A program made the translations under genes and the position numbers. This document shows, in pieces, positions 39,084 through 49,186 of a stretch of DNA of 64,000 nt. Origin of the DNA: Chitinophagales bacterium (GTDB lineage Bacteria; Bacteroidota; Bacteroidia; Chitinophagales; JADIYW01); the NCBI GenBank assembly GCA_020636545.1, contig JACJXS010000014.1, positions 100,954-164,953 of the forward strand, read 5' to 3'. The notes under the pieces are model-generated. The model had not been told where the DNA came from. It worked only from the letters and a program-made list of their open reading frames with translations, and searched no databases. Numbering within the stretch: the first letter of the stretch is position 1; the number at the start of each line of letters is the position of its first letter.

Positions 39084-39126
39084 ATTCTTTTCTCTTTTAA
39101 TTTATTTTCTATTTGTTTTCTATCGC

Positions 39127-42100
39127 TTATCTTTTAATAGTTAATGAACCCTTATAAACAGCACCATTTTCTAATACGATTGCATACCAATAAACCCCAT
39201 CTGGTAATTCCTTCCCTTTATATGTTCCTGTCCAATCGTTATTATAATTGGTACTAATCATAATCTTAGAGCCTCCTCTTGCATATACCGCAATCTCATA
39301 AGACATATTGATATCCTTCAAAAAGTCTAATCTCCATACATCATTTATACCATCTCCATTTGGTGTAATTAAATCAGGAATCACTACACTATCTAAATTG
39401 GTTGTTGCTTTTTCAACATTTACAACAACTGTATCTGCATCAGAGCATCCAAATTCATTGGTTACTGTTAATTCCATTTCATATACACCCACTGAACCTG
39501 CAATAAACGTTGGATTAGGGATATTGGAGAATGATAACATATTTGCTGGAGACCAAGCATAAATGATTCCTCCTGAGCCATTCAACTTAACTGGTACATT
39601 TGTTTGTGTTGTTATATCATCTCCTGCATTTGCAACAGGCTTATCATTCATCTCTACTGTTGTTGTAACTGTCTCAGATAAACAATCTCCTAATGTTACT
39701 GTCAATGTATAAGTACCAACTTTATTAGCATTTAAGTCTGTAATTATAGGGCTTCTATCTTGAGAAGCAAATCCATCAGGGCCTGTCCAAGTATATGTTG
39801 CTCCAATGATATTTGATGCATTTAATTGAACAGAACCTCCCTCACATTTTGGACTATTATTTATAGCCATAATGTTATTTGGTTTTTCATTAATAACTAC
39901 CCATGTGGCAACTACATCAGATTTACAGCCCGTTGTTCCATCTGTTACTTGTAAAGTATAAGCTCCTTGATGTTTAGATTCCTTCACATCCTGAATGGTT
40001 ACAGTAGCATTTTGTCCAACATAATTATTTGGGCCTCTCCAATCATAAACTGGATTTGCACTATTGGTTGTAGCTATTATTTCTAAATTACCACCTTCAC
40101 ACACTGGTTTTACATCTGGTATGCTAACTATAGGTTTTTCATTAACTACCAAATCTGTAGTTGTTGCACTTGACCAACATCCATTTACAAATGCTCTTAC
40201 GGAATAAGTTCCTGCTTGTGCTAAGGTAACTTGATTTAATGTTATAACTTGTTGTGAACCACTAAATCCATTTGGACCTGTCCATTCATAAGTAGCTCCT
40301 GGGATTGTCGTCGCTGATAAAATAGCAGAGCCTCCTTCACAAGTTGCCCCACTATTACTAGCTGTTGGAGCTGTTGGAGCTGTATTTATATTTACTTGCA
40401 CACTCGCTGTTAATGATGTGCATCCACTTACATTATCCTGTACTTTTAAGCTATATAATCCCTGATTTGCCATAGTTACAGAAGCTATCACTGGATTTTG
40501 GTCTCCTGATAAAAATCCCGCAGGACCACTCCAAATATAAGTTACATTTCCAGCTGTTGTTGTCGATAAAGTAAGTTCACTTCCTTCACAAACAGGTGAA
40601 TTTGAACTTAGCTCTGGTGTTGCAGGAATTGGATTTACAATAACTTCAACATCCATTGGATCACTAGCACACAAACCATTTGATGCAACTGCATAATATG
40701 TTGTATTTACTGTTAATCCAGGAATTGTTAATGTATTGCCCGTTCCCACTGCATTTGCTAATGTAGCATCACTATACCATGTAATTATCGCATTTGCAGG
40801 TGTGGCTGTAGCTGTAATTTGAGCGACCTCTCCTATACATATTTCATCTCCAACTACATTATCAATAACTGGTCTATCTACAACTTCGACTGTAAATGTA
40901 GAAGATGAGGTAGCACAGAATATATCTCCTGCTTCTAGCACATAATAACTATATACACCAGCTACTGGTAAACCAGGTAAAATTACTTGTGTTCCGCCTG
41001 TAGTTCCATTTATATCTTCAACTGCAACAAGGTTTCCATCATAATCAAAAATACCAACTAAACCAGAGAAATCGTAAGATGCAACATTTACAACGATATC
41101 TTCATCTACACATGTTGGTTTTGAAGTCGCTGTAATTGTTATGTCTTTATTAGATACAACATCTGCCCAAGTTGATTGAATTTCTCCCTCACAACCTGTA
41201 ATTGGATCTACTGCTCTATAATACCATGCTGTATATTGTGTAAGAACTGGAGTTTCAAACTCATCTCCAATTTGCCATAAATCTAAACCTGCGGGATCTG
41301 AATACCACTCAATATCATAGCCATTTGGATTATCCGCTTCAAAAATTGCTGTACTTCCTGAACAAACTTGTTGAGGATCTACTGGATCTATCGTTGGTAA
41401 TTCATTAATTTCTACTTCCACTTCTGTTACTGCACTCTCACATCCATTCAACTCTTGAGTAACATAATAACTTGTATTTGCTGTTAATATTGGTGTAATA
41501 TAGCTTGAACCTATATGTAAAGCATTCGTCATTGCACCGTCTGCATACCAAGTAATTATTGCATTGGCATCTCCTTGTGCTGATAAGCTTGCACTTCCAC
41601 TTCCGCATATTGGTTCAACAACATCAGCAGTTGGTGCAGCTGGTATCGGATTTACACTCACAGTAACTTCGGTTACTGGGCTTACACATAATCCATTTTC
41701 GTTTCTTAAATAATAGGTAGTGGCGGTCGATAATACAGGCGTTGTATAATTTGTGCCTACATTTACCTCTGTTGTCAAGCTAGCATCACTATACCAGTGA
41801 GTATTCGCTGTACCACCAGTCAATGTTGCACTACTTCCTTCACATACACTTGTATTGGATACATTTGGTGCAGTTTCTGATGCACTTATCAATACTTGTA
41901 CACTTGCTAATTCTCCAGGACAATTTGGTACACTATTATCTCTTGCATAGAACGTTGTCGTAGCTAATAATGGTGCACTTGTAAATGGAGATCCACTTCC
42001 TACTACAGTCATTCCGGCATCACTATACCATACGGTATTGGCTCCTGCACTTGAACTTAATTCTGTTGTTCCTCCTGAGCATACACTTGTAGGGTTGGCT

Positions 42101-45100
42101 GTGATTACTGGTGCTGGTGCTGGTGTTGTTACTGTTACTTGAACTGCTGTTGCCTCACTCTCACAACCATTTGACTCATTTGTTACATAATAGGTAACAT
42201 CACTTGTTAATGCTGGCGTTATTAATACCGAGCCACTTTGAACTGCATTGGTTAAACCTGCATCGCTATACCAAACAATATTTTGACCAGTTGCACTTAA
42301 ACTTGCTGATTGACCACTGCAAACCTCTGCATCTGCTGCTGTCGGTGGTGGCGTTGTTGTGATATGAATAGTTACATCATCAAATGCACTGACACAAGAA
42401 CTTCCTTCATTTCTTGCATAATATAAACTTGCAGATTGTACATTCGTTACTATAATAGTTGCTCCTGTTCCAATTAGTGTTGTTTGATCGGCTGCATACC
42501 ACGCTGTACCAGAATTGCCTCCAGTTAATACCGCATCTGCTCCTTGACAAACTGTAACATCTTGAATATTTGGTGCTGGTAATATAGAATCTACTTTTAC
42601 CGTTACACTTGCTAATGCACTACAACCTACTGCTGTATCTTGAGCATAGTATGTTGTGGTTAATAATGGAGAAACTGAAATTGTTTGTCCATTTCCAATA
42701 ACTGTTTGACCAGCATCACTATACCATATTGTTGCAGTAGAAGAGGAACTTAACGCTGAAGCGTCTCCAAAACAAATAACATTTGGATTTGCAGTTAATG
42801 TTGGAGCATTACTACTTGGCTTAACATATACATTAAACGAACTTGATGGACTTGTACAACCATCTACTGTTTGGGTTACATAATAAACAGCGTCTGATGT
42901 TAATATTGGTGTAATTAAAACTGAACCAACATGAATCATATTATCTAAGCTTGGAGCATTATACCACTGAACAGTCGCACCAGGACTTACATTGGCTAAA
43001 GCAATGCTAGCTGATAAACCACTACATACTTCTACGTCATTTGCTGTTGGTGCTGCTGGTATTGGTTTAACTGTAACTGTAACTGTATCTAAAGTAACTC
43101 CACAGCTACTTGGTACTCTTAAATAATAATTTGTAGTTGCTGTTAATATAGGTGTTTGATAAGTTGCTCCCATATTAATATTATTAGTCATTGCATCATC
43201 ACTATACCATTCAGTCGCAGATGAACCTCCTGTTAATAATGCAGATGTGCCGCTACAAATGCTTACATCAACTATATTTCCTAAATCTGGTGCCGGTATT
43301 ACATCTACTGTAATTGATGACAATGGACTTGGACATAATAAACCTGAAGTATCTGCTGCATAGTATGTCATTGTTGTATAGATAGTTCCTGTATTTATTG
43401 TGGAGCCAACGCCTATTCTATTAGACTTAGCAGCATCTAAATACCAAACTACTGTTGATGAACTAGAATATAAATCTGTGTTTTGACCTCCACATATTGG
43501 AGAATGTCCTAACGTTAATGTTGGTGCTGCTGGTGCAGGAAGTGCTACTACATCTACCTGAGTTGCCGCACTTGTACATAAATCTTGAGTTTGTGTAACA
43601 AAAAATGATGTATTTGATGTGATAATTGGAGAGAATGATGTGCCTGTATTCACTAATGTGGTTAATCCATTATCTGAATACCAACGAACTGTTGAGCCAA
43701 TTGGGGCATTTGCAACTAAGGTCGTTGATGTTCCTGTACAAACAGATAAGTTTCCTGTAATTGCAGGTCTTGCGGTATCTGAAATTACTGTCCAAGAATA
43801 ATCTGTCCAATTACTTGCTGTACATCCATTACATGCTGAAACTCTAATTCTTATTATATTTTCTGTACCATCTGCAATCAAACTTGGAACTGTTGATGAA
43901 ACAGCACTCCACGTTTGTCCTGCATCTGTACTTGATTGATACTCAAATGGACAACTGTTTCCACTATTGGTACCATATTGAGGATTTTGAATCGTTAATG
44001 TTGTACCTATACAAACACTTGATTTATTTGGTAATTTAGTGGCTGTTGGTGCACTTGGTGCTGCTACTACATTAATTGTTATAGATGCTAATGCTCCAAT
44101 ACATGCTCCTGACGTATTTTCTGCATAAAAAGTTGTCGTTGCAGATAAGTTACCAGTACTAATAGGTGTTCCAGTACCTAAAACATTTGTTTTGGCTGCA
44201 TCTCTATACCATTTTACCGTTGTAACATCAGAGGATAATAAAGCACTATTTCCTGCACATATTGTCGTATTATCTGCTGATAACACAGGCGTTGGTGCTG
44301 ACGATATTAAAGCATCTATAGTAAAGGTTGCTGAAGTAGATGTACAACTTCCGTTATCAGCTGTTACTGTATAAGGTCCAGCGACTCCTGTTATCTTTCC
44401 ACTACCATCTATGTTTGCCGTGTTTGGAGATACTGTATATACTAGACTACTATTATAATTAGATACTTGTGCTGAACCTGCTGTCGAACATGTCGCTGCA
44501 ATTACATTTACAGTTGGTACTGCTGGTACTACTAATTTTGATGCTATACTAAATGATGCAGAAGTAGCACTACATGAACCATTTCCTACGGTAACTGTGT
44601 AATTGCCTGCTGCTCCCGTAATTTTACCACTGCCATCTATACTTATATTATTAGATGATAGTGTATAATTTAAGGTACCATCATAATTGGTAACTTGTGC
44701 AAAACCTGCATCTGTACATGTTGGTGCTGTTACACTAACTGTCGGTGTTGCTGGTGTTGTTAATTGTCCAGCTATAGTAAAGGTTGCTGAAGTAGATGTA
44801 CAACTTCCGTTATCAGCTGTTACTGTATAAGGTCCAGCAGCTCCTGTTATCTTTCCACTACCATCTATGTTCGCCGTGTTTGGAGATACTGTATATACTA
44901 GACTACTATTATAATTAGATACTTGTGCTGAACCTGCTGTCGAACATGTCGCTGCAATTACATTTACAGTTGGTACTGCTGGCACTACTAATTTTGATGC
45001 TATACTAAATGATGCAGAAGTCGCACTACATGAACCATTTCCTACGGTAACTGTGTAATTGCCTGCTGCTCCCGTAATTTTACCACTGCCATCTATACTT

Positions 45101-48100
45101 ATATTATTAGATGATAGTGTATAATTTAAGGTACCATCATAATTGGTAACTTGTGCAAAACCTGCATCTGTACATGTTGGTGCTGTTACACTAACTGTCG
45201 GTGTTGCTGGTGTTGTTAATTGTCCAGCTATAGTAAAGGTTGCTGAAGTAGATGTACAACTTCCGTTATCAGCTGTTACTGTATAAGGTCCAGCAGCTCC
45301 TGTTATCTTTCCACTACCATCTATGTTCGCCGTGTTTGGAGATACTGTATATACTAGACTACTATTATAATTAGATACTTGTGCTGAACCTGCTGTCGAA
45401 CATGTCGCTGCAATTACATTTACAGTTGGTACTGCTGGCACTACTAATTTTGATGCTATACTAAATGATGCAGAAGTCGCACTACATGAACCATTTCCTA
45501 CGGTAACTGTGTAATTGCCTGCTGCTCCCGTAATTTTACCACTGCCATCTATACTTATATTATTAGATGATAGTGTATAATTTAAGGTACCATCATAATT
45601 GGTAACTTGTGCAAAACCTGCATCTGTACATGTTGGTGCTGTTACACTAACTGTCGGTGTTGCTGGTGTTGTTAATTGTCCAGCTATAGTAAAGGTTGCT
45701 GAAGTAGATGTACAACTTCCGTTATCAGCTGTTACTGTATAAGGTCCAGCAGCTCCTGTTATCTTTCCACTACCATCTATGTTCGCCGTGTTTGGAGATA
45801 CTGTATATACTAGACTACTATTATAATTAGATACTTGTGCTGAACCTGCTGTCGAACATGTCGCTGCAATTACATTTACAGTTGGTACTGCTGGCACTAC
45901 TAATTTTGATGCTATACTAAATGATGCAGAAGTAGCACTACATGAACCATTTCCTACGGTAACTGTGTAATTGCCTGCTGCCCCCGTAATTTTACCACTG
46001 CCATCTATACTTATATTATTAGATGATAGTGTATAATTTAAGGTACCATCATAATTGGTAACTTGTGCAAAACCTGCATCTGTACATGTTGGTGCTGTTA
46101 CACTAACTGTTGGTGTTACCGGTGTTGTAATTACGGTTATTGTTCCTGTTGCTGAAACACTACCACAACCACCTATTAAAGGAATCGAATAATTAAATGT
46201 TCCTGATGTTGTTGGTGTTCCACTTATGGTAATAACATTATTGTTCCAAACAACACTTAGTCCTGCTGGAATTCCTGTTGCTAAACCAATACCCGTTGCT
46301 CCTGTTGTCGTATGTGTAACACTAGTAATTGCTTGGTTGATACATACATTTGGTGATGATGATGCTGGTGAAACTGTATTCGAATTCGTAACTGAAATAG
46401 TACCTGTTGCACTTACACTACCACAACCTCCTGTTAATGGAATGCTATAATTAAATGTTCCTTGTGCCGTTGGTGTACCACTTATTGTTATTGTATTTCC
46501 AGAAAAACTTGCACTTACTCCTGATGGTAAGTTAATGGCTACTCCTATTCCTGTGGCGCCTGTTGTAGTATGCGTTATACTTGGCATTAAGCTATTTACA
46601 CAAATACTCGGACTACTTGATGCTGCACTTACTGTATTATCAGGGGATACGGTATAAGGTGCTTGTGCTGATTTTGTACCACCGCAACCTCCAGTAATTG
46701 TATATACAATGTTTGTAGTTCCACCACTCAAAGCCGTTACAACTCCTGTTGTTGGATTTACTGAAGCTACTGAAGGACTTGAACTAGACCAAGCTCCAGA
46801 ACCACCTCCTAATTCAGCACCAACAGCAGTATAAGTCGTGGTTTGACCAATACACTGAGGTGTTGTACCTGCAGTTACAGTTCCTGCATTAGCATTAGGT
46901 GTTACTGTAATCGTACCTGAAGCACTACCGCCAGAACAACCTCCAGTCAAAGGAATAGTATAATTAAAGACACCGCTTACTGTAGGTGTTCCACTTATTA
47001 CAATAGTATTTGGAGACCAAGAAGCTGTAACTCCAGTAGGTAATCCAACTGGTGTTCCTATTCCAGTTGCTCCTAATGTGGTATGTGTAATATTAGGGAG
47101 TAATGTTCCAACACATAAAGTTGGTTTTGCAGAAGGGACTCCAGCAGTATTACTTGTTACAACAGTAATAATACCTGTTGCTTTAGCATTAGGGCAATCT
47201 CCAATTAAAGGAATATTATATGTAAATGTACCTGTTTGAGTTGGTACACCTGAAATCGTAATTGTATTACCACTAAAGAATGCAGCCACACCATTAGGTA
47301 AACCTGTTGCTACTCCAATACCTGTTGCTCCTGTAGTTGTATGTGTAATTGAAGGGCTTATAGAGTTCCCTAAGCAAACTACAGGTGTTGAAGATGGTAA
47401 ACTAGCAGTTGTTTCTTTAACAGTTAAATCAACTTTTGTAGGTAAAGAAGGGCAACCAGTTGCATCTCTAGATTGCAATACCCAAATGGACATATTATTA
47501 TTTACTACGAATGACTTACTCTGAGTTCTCGGTAATACTTCATTTGTTAAAGCAGCATCCAAATACCATTTTACAGTAGCACCAGGTATTACATTCGTTA
47601 CAGTTAAAGTTGTACTTTGACCTTTACATACATCTCTATTTCCTGAAACTGAAGGCGAAGTAACATAGTCAACAGTCCATGAACGTTCCATCCAAGGACT
47701 AGGATTACAACTTCCGTAATTACAGTTTCCTTTAACTCTAGCTCTTATTATATTTATACTCTTAGTAGGATCTACATTTCCTACAGCTTGAATTGAAGGT
47801 AGCGTGTTACTAATTGGACTCCAATTATCTCCATTATCTACAGAATATTGGTACTCTATACCACAATTTGTAACTGCATCTTCAGGAGTACCATAACCTA
47901 CATTTTGTAAGGTTATTGTTTGACCCACACACACTGTATTTATATTAGGTAATTTATTACCTACAGGTGCTACTGGTTGAGGTACAACTTCCACTATAAT
48001 TTCATTAGAGAAGACTTCTTTAAAATCCAAAACACCATTATCTCCAGTACAAAATCTTGCAACTCTTCTATAATGCCATCTACCCAATCCAAGATTATTA

Positions 48101-48654
48101 TCTGTAGGTGTCAATCCAACAAAACCTAGGGTTTGCCATTGATCAGGTAATAAAATTCCACCACTACCTTCCATCTGTCTTTGCCAATAGATATTCTCCC
48201 ATATTCCTACAGTGTGAGGAACTGGATCTATAGGGCTTACTATATTTGCAAAAGAGACTGTACCTGGAGTACATATTCTAATATATGTAGGATTCCCAGC
48301 ATTTCCAAATGCTATTTGTCCTGCATGAGTAGAATTAATAGAAGGACCATTCCAAGCCCATTTCCATTGCCATCTAGCTGCATAATTTTCAGTTGCACCA
48401 CCGCCAGAACACTGACGCACACTTTCTTGTACTTCTGACCAAGCGCAAGGGCCTATTGAATTAATCACCCTTGTTCCTGTCAATACTCCAGATGTTGGGT
48501 TACCGAATCCACCACAATCTGCATCTGCATCTCCCTTAAATCCACCATCTGCTTCATATCCATCAATTTGAATATTTACAGTATTAGTTCCAGAAATTGC
48601 AGATGCTGTATATACATACGCTAAACCTGTAATAACAGGAAGAGGTGTATTACA
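39127..48654 (-). CDS. Giant T9SS type B adhesin-like protein, main part after an in-frame stop
   Basis: This frame continues directly from the signal-peptide fragment at 48655-48945 and is separated from it only by a TAG codon; together they span 3272 codons. It has no internal stop for 3175 codons. In sense order there are Ig-like units, a set of putative-Ig (He_PIG-like) units with ISGTPTxxGTFNYxIPL motifs (about 47400-46130), a near-perfect array of 152-residue repeats (46128-44316), a dozen or so CHU_C-associated Ig units (Ig_7 type, with WYSDA and TTYYV motifs, about 44310-41200), several PKD/Ig-like units with WTGPNGF (to about 39640), and a type B sorting domain at 39400-39130 (LITPNGDGINDVW...LTIKR). 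If translated from an internal start such as TTG 48483 it would lack a signal peptide. Product and neighbours resemble SprB-type gliding adhesins. Confidence 0.85.
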   Translation of the reverse strand, partial: CNTPLPVITGLAYVYTASAISGTNTVNIQIDGYEADGGFKGDADADCGGFGNPTSGVLTGTRVINSIGPCAWSEVQESVRQCSGGGATENYAARWQWKWAWNGPSINSTHAGQIAFGNAGNPTYIRICTPGTVSFANIVSPIDPVPHTVGIWENIYWQRQMEGSGGILLPDQWQTLGFVGLTPTDNNLGLGRWHYRRVARFCTGDNGVLDFKEVFSNEIIVEVVPQPVAPVGNKLPNINTVCVGQTITLQNVGYGTPEDAVTNCGIEYQYSVDNGDNWSPISNTLPSIQAVGNVDPTKSINIIRARVKGNCNYGSCNPSPWMERSWTVDYVTSPSVSGNRDVCKGQSTTLTVTNVIPGATVKWYLDAALTNEVLPRTQSKSFVVNNNMSIWVLQSRDATGCPSLPTKVDLTVKETTASLPSSTPVVCLGNSISPSITHTTTGATGIGVATGLPNGVAAFFSGNTITISGVPTQTGTFTYNIPLIGDCPNAKATGIITVVTSNTAGVPSAKPTLCVGTLLPNITHTTLGATGIGTPVGLPTGVTASWSPNTIVISGTPTVSGVFNYTIPLTGGCSGGSASGTITVTPNANAGTVTAGTTPQCIGQTTTYTAVGAELGGGSGAWSSSSPSVASVNPTTGVVTALSGGTTNIVYTITGGCGGTKSAQAPYTVSPDNTVSAASSSPSICVNSLMPSITHTTTGATGIGVAINLPSGVSASFSGNTITISGTPTAQGTFNYSIPLTGGCGSVSATGTISVTNSNTVSPASSSPNVCINQAITSVTHTTTGATGIGLATGIPAGLSVVWNNNVITISGTPTTSGTFNYSIPLIGGCGSVSATGTITVITTPVTPTVSVTAPTCTDAGFAQVTNYDGTLNYTLSSNNISIDGSGKITGAAGNYTVTVGNGSCSATSASFSIASKLVVPAVPTVNVIAATCSTAGSAQVSNYNSSLVYTVSPNTANIDGSGKITGAAGPYTVTADNGSCTSTSATFTIAGQLTTPATPTVSVTAPTCTDAGFAQVTNYDGTLNYTLSSNNISIDGSGKITGAAGNYTVTVGNGSCSATSASFSIASKLVVPAVPTVNVIAATCSTAGSAQVSNYNSSLVYTVSPNTANIDGSGKITGAAGPYTVTADNGSCTSTSATFTIAGQLTTPATPTVSVTAPTCTDAGFAQVTNYDGTLNYTLSSNNISIDGSGKITGAAGNYTVTVGNGSCSATSASFSIASKLVVPAVPTVNVIAATCSTAGSAQVSNYNSSLVYTVSPNTANIDGSGKITGAAGPYTVTADNGSCTSTSATFTIAGQLTTPATPTVSVTAPTCTDAGFAQVTNYDGTLNYTLSSNNISIDGSGKITGAAGNYTVTVGNGSCSATSASFSIASKLVVPAVPTVNVIAATCSTAGSAQVSNYNSSLVYTVSPNTANIDGSGKITGVAGPYTVTADNGSCTSTSATFTIDALISSAPTPVLSADNTTICAGNSALLSSDVTTVKWYRDAAKTNVLGTGTPISTGNLSATTTFYAENTSGACIGALASITINVVAAPSAPTATKLPNKSSVCIGTTLTIQNPQYGTNSGNSCPFEYQSSTDAGQTWSAVSSTVPSLIADGTENIIRIRVSACNGCTASNWTDYSWTVISDTARPAITGNLSVCTGTSTTLVANAPIGSTVRWYSDNGLTTLVNTGTSFSPIITSNTSFFVTQTQDLCTSAATQVDVVALPAPAAPTLTLGHSPICGGQNTDLYSSSSTVVWYLDAAKSNRIGVGSTINTGTIYTTMTYYAADTSGLLCPSPLSSITVDVIPAPDLGNIVDVSICSGTSALLTGGSSATEWYSDDAMTNNINMGATYQTPILTATTNYYLRVPSSCGVTLDTVTVTVKPIPAAPTANDVEVCSGLSASIALANVSPGATVQWYNAPSLDNMIHVGSVLITPILTSDAVYYVTQTVDGCTSPSSSFNVYVKPSSNAPTLTANPNVICFGDASALSSSSTATIWYSDAGQTVIGNGQTISVSPLLTTTYYAQDTAVGCSALASVTVKVDSILPAPNIQDVTVCQGADAVLTGGNSGTAWYAADQTTLIGTGATIIVTNVQSASLYYARNEGSSCVSAFDDVTIHITTTPPPTAADAEVCSGQSASLSATGQNIVWYSDAGLTNAVQSGSVLITPALTSDVTYYVTNESNGCESEATAVQVTVTTPAPAPVITANPTSVCSGGTTELSSSAGANTVWYSDAGMTVVGSGSPFTSAPLLATTTFYARDNSVPNCPGELASVQVLISASETAPNVSNTSVCEGSSATLTGGTANTHWYSDASLTTEVNVGTNYTTPVLSTATTYYLRNENGLCVSPVTEVTVSVNPIPAAPTADVVEPICGSGSASLSAQGDANAIITWYADGAMTNALHIGSSYITPILTANTSYYVTQELNGCESAVTEVEVEINELPTIDPVDPQQVCSGSTAIFEADNPNGYDIEWYSDPAGLDLWQIGDEFETPVLTQYTAWYYRAVDPITGCEGEIQSTWADVVSNKDITITATSKPTCVDEDIVVNVASYDFSGLVGIFDYDGNLVAVEDINGTTGGTQVILPGLPVAGVYSYYVLEAGDIFCATSSSTFTVEVVDRPVIDNVVGDEICIGEVAQITATATPANAIITWYSDATLANAVGTGNTLTIPGLTVNTTYYAVASNGLCASDPMDVEVIVNPIPATPELSSNSPVCEGSELTLSTTTAGNVTYIWSGPAGFLSGDQNPVIASVTMANQGLYSLKVQDNVSGCTSLTASVQVNINTAPTAPTASNSGATCEGGSAILSATTIPGATYEWTGPNGFSGSQQVITLNQVTLAQAGTYSVRAFVNGCWSSATTTDLVVNEKPIVSIPDVKPVCEGGNLEIIATTNSANPVYDWRGPNNYVGQNATVTIQDVKESKHQGAYTLQVTDGTTGCKSDVVATWVVINEKPNNIMAINNSPKCEGGSVQLNASNIIGATYTWTGPDGFASQDRSPIITDLNANKVGTYTLTVTLGDCLSETVTTTVEMNDKPVANAGDDITTQTNVPVKLNGSGGIIYAWSPANMLSFSNIPNPTFIAGSVGVYEMELTVTNEFGCSDADTVVVNVEKATTNLDSVVIPDLITPNGDGINDVWRLDFLKDINMSYEIAVYARGGSKIMISTNYNNDWTGTYKGKELPDGVYWYAIVLENGAVYKGSLTIKR
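44316..46128 (-). repeat. Four near-identical 456-bp tandem repeats
   Basis: The period is exactly 456 bp (152 codons): marker positions 44317, 44773, 45229 and 45685 carry the same sequence. Copies run about 44316-44771, 44772-45227, 45228-45683 and 45684-46128. The two middle copies look identical and the outer ones differ at only a few bases. Each unit contains two related 76-residue halves, one with APTCTDAG and one with AATCSTAG, so there are eight half-repeats. Confidence 0.92.
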
Positions 48655-48657
48655 CTA
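48655..48657 (-). other. In-frame amber (TAG) codon
   Basis: The sense sequence GAT GAT GTG TAG TGT AAT ACA keeps frame on both sides. Other genes here (13494-14117, uppP, the giant at 51770) end in TAG, so TAG acts as a normal stop in this genome and is not reassigned. Confidence 0.9.
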
Positions 48658-48945
48658 CACATCATCTGAAACAGTGTTTCCCCATGGGCTAGACCATGAA
48701 GATGCACCACTATGCTTTGCCTGCATTGAAATACGAGGATCTGGCTCACATCCAAAACCTACACCTGCTATCGGGCATCCATCGTTTCCTCCACAGTTAG
48801 AACCCCAACCGCCATTTTTCATAGTGAAGCCAGTTGCTTTAACAGACAAATCAATACTTTGAGCAAAACCAATTTGTTGCACCATTAAAGAAACTAACAG
48901 AAAGCACGTTAATTTTAAAAATCTAAGTTTCATATTATTTTTCAT
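48655..48945 (-). pseudogene. N-terminal fragment of the giant adhesin gene, ended by in-frame TAG
   Basis: Ninety-six residues starting at ATG 48945 with a signal peptide (LTCFLLVSLMVQQIGFAQ) and a Gly-, Cys- and Trp-rich mature part ending WGNTVSDDV. The next codon is TAG (48657-48655), and the same frame goes on as C-N-T-P-L-P-V-I into the giant protein. On its own it is a secreted stub without a sorting domain. The interruption may be a real nonsense mutation, an assembly or sequencing error, or a readthrough site. Confidence 0.85.
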
Positions 48946-49186
48946 ATTACAGAACGTTTATAAACTTTATAAAACATTGACTAAAATCAAAATAGACTTC
49001 ACAATATTTAGTCAATATTATGCAAATATTATAAAAAAGTAGATAATTAATCAATTTATGTTAATTATATTATGCACAAACGAATTATACTTATCCACAT
49101 TTTATCAAAACTCTTGTGCATAAACCTAGATTTATGATTAAATTTCACAATAAAAACTAATTGTATATGATTGTAGTAATAAGATA

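Noticed and set aside
44316..46128. CRISPR-like regular repeats
   Set aside because: The 456-bp units are coding, in frame, and have no short repeat-spacer structure or cas genes.
48655..48657. TAG as a reassigned sense codon
   Set aside because: At least three other genes in the window (ending at 14117, 20029 and 58339) use TAG as their natural stop.
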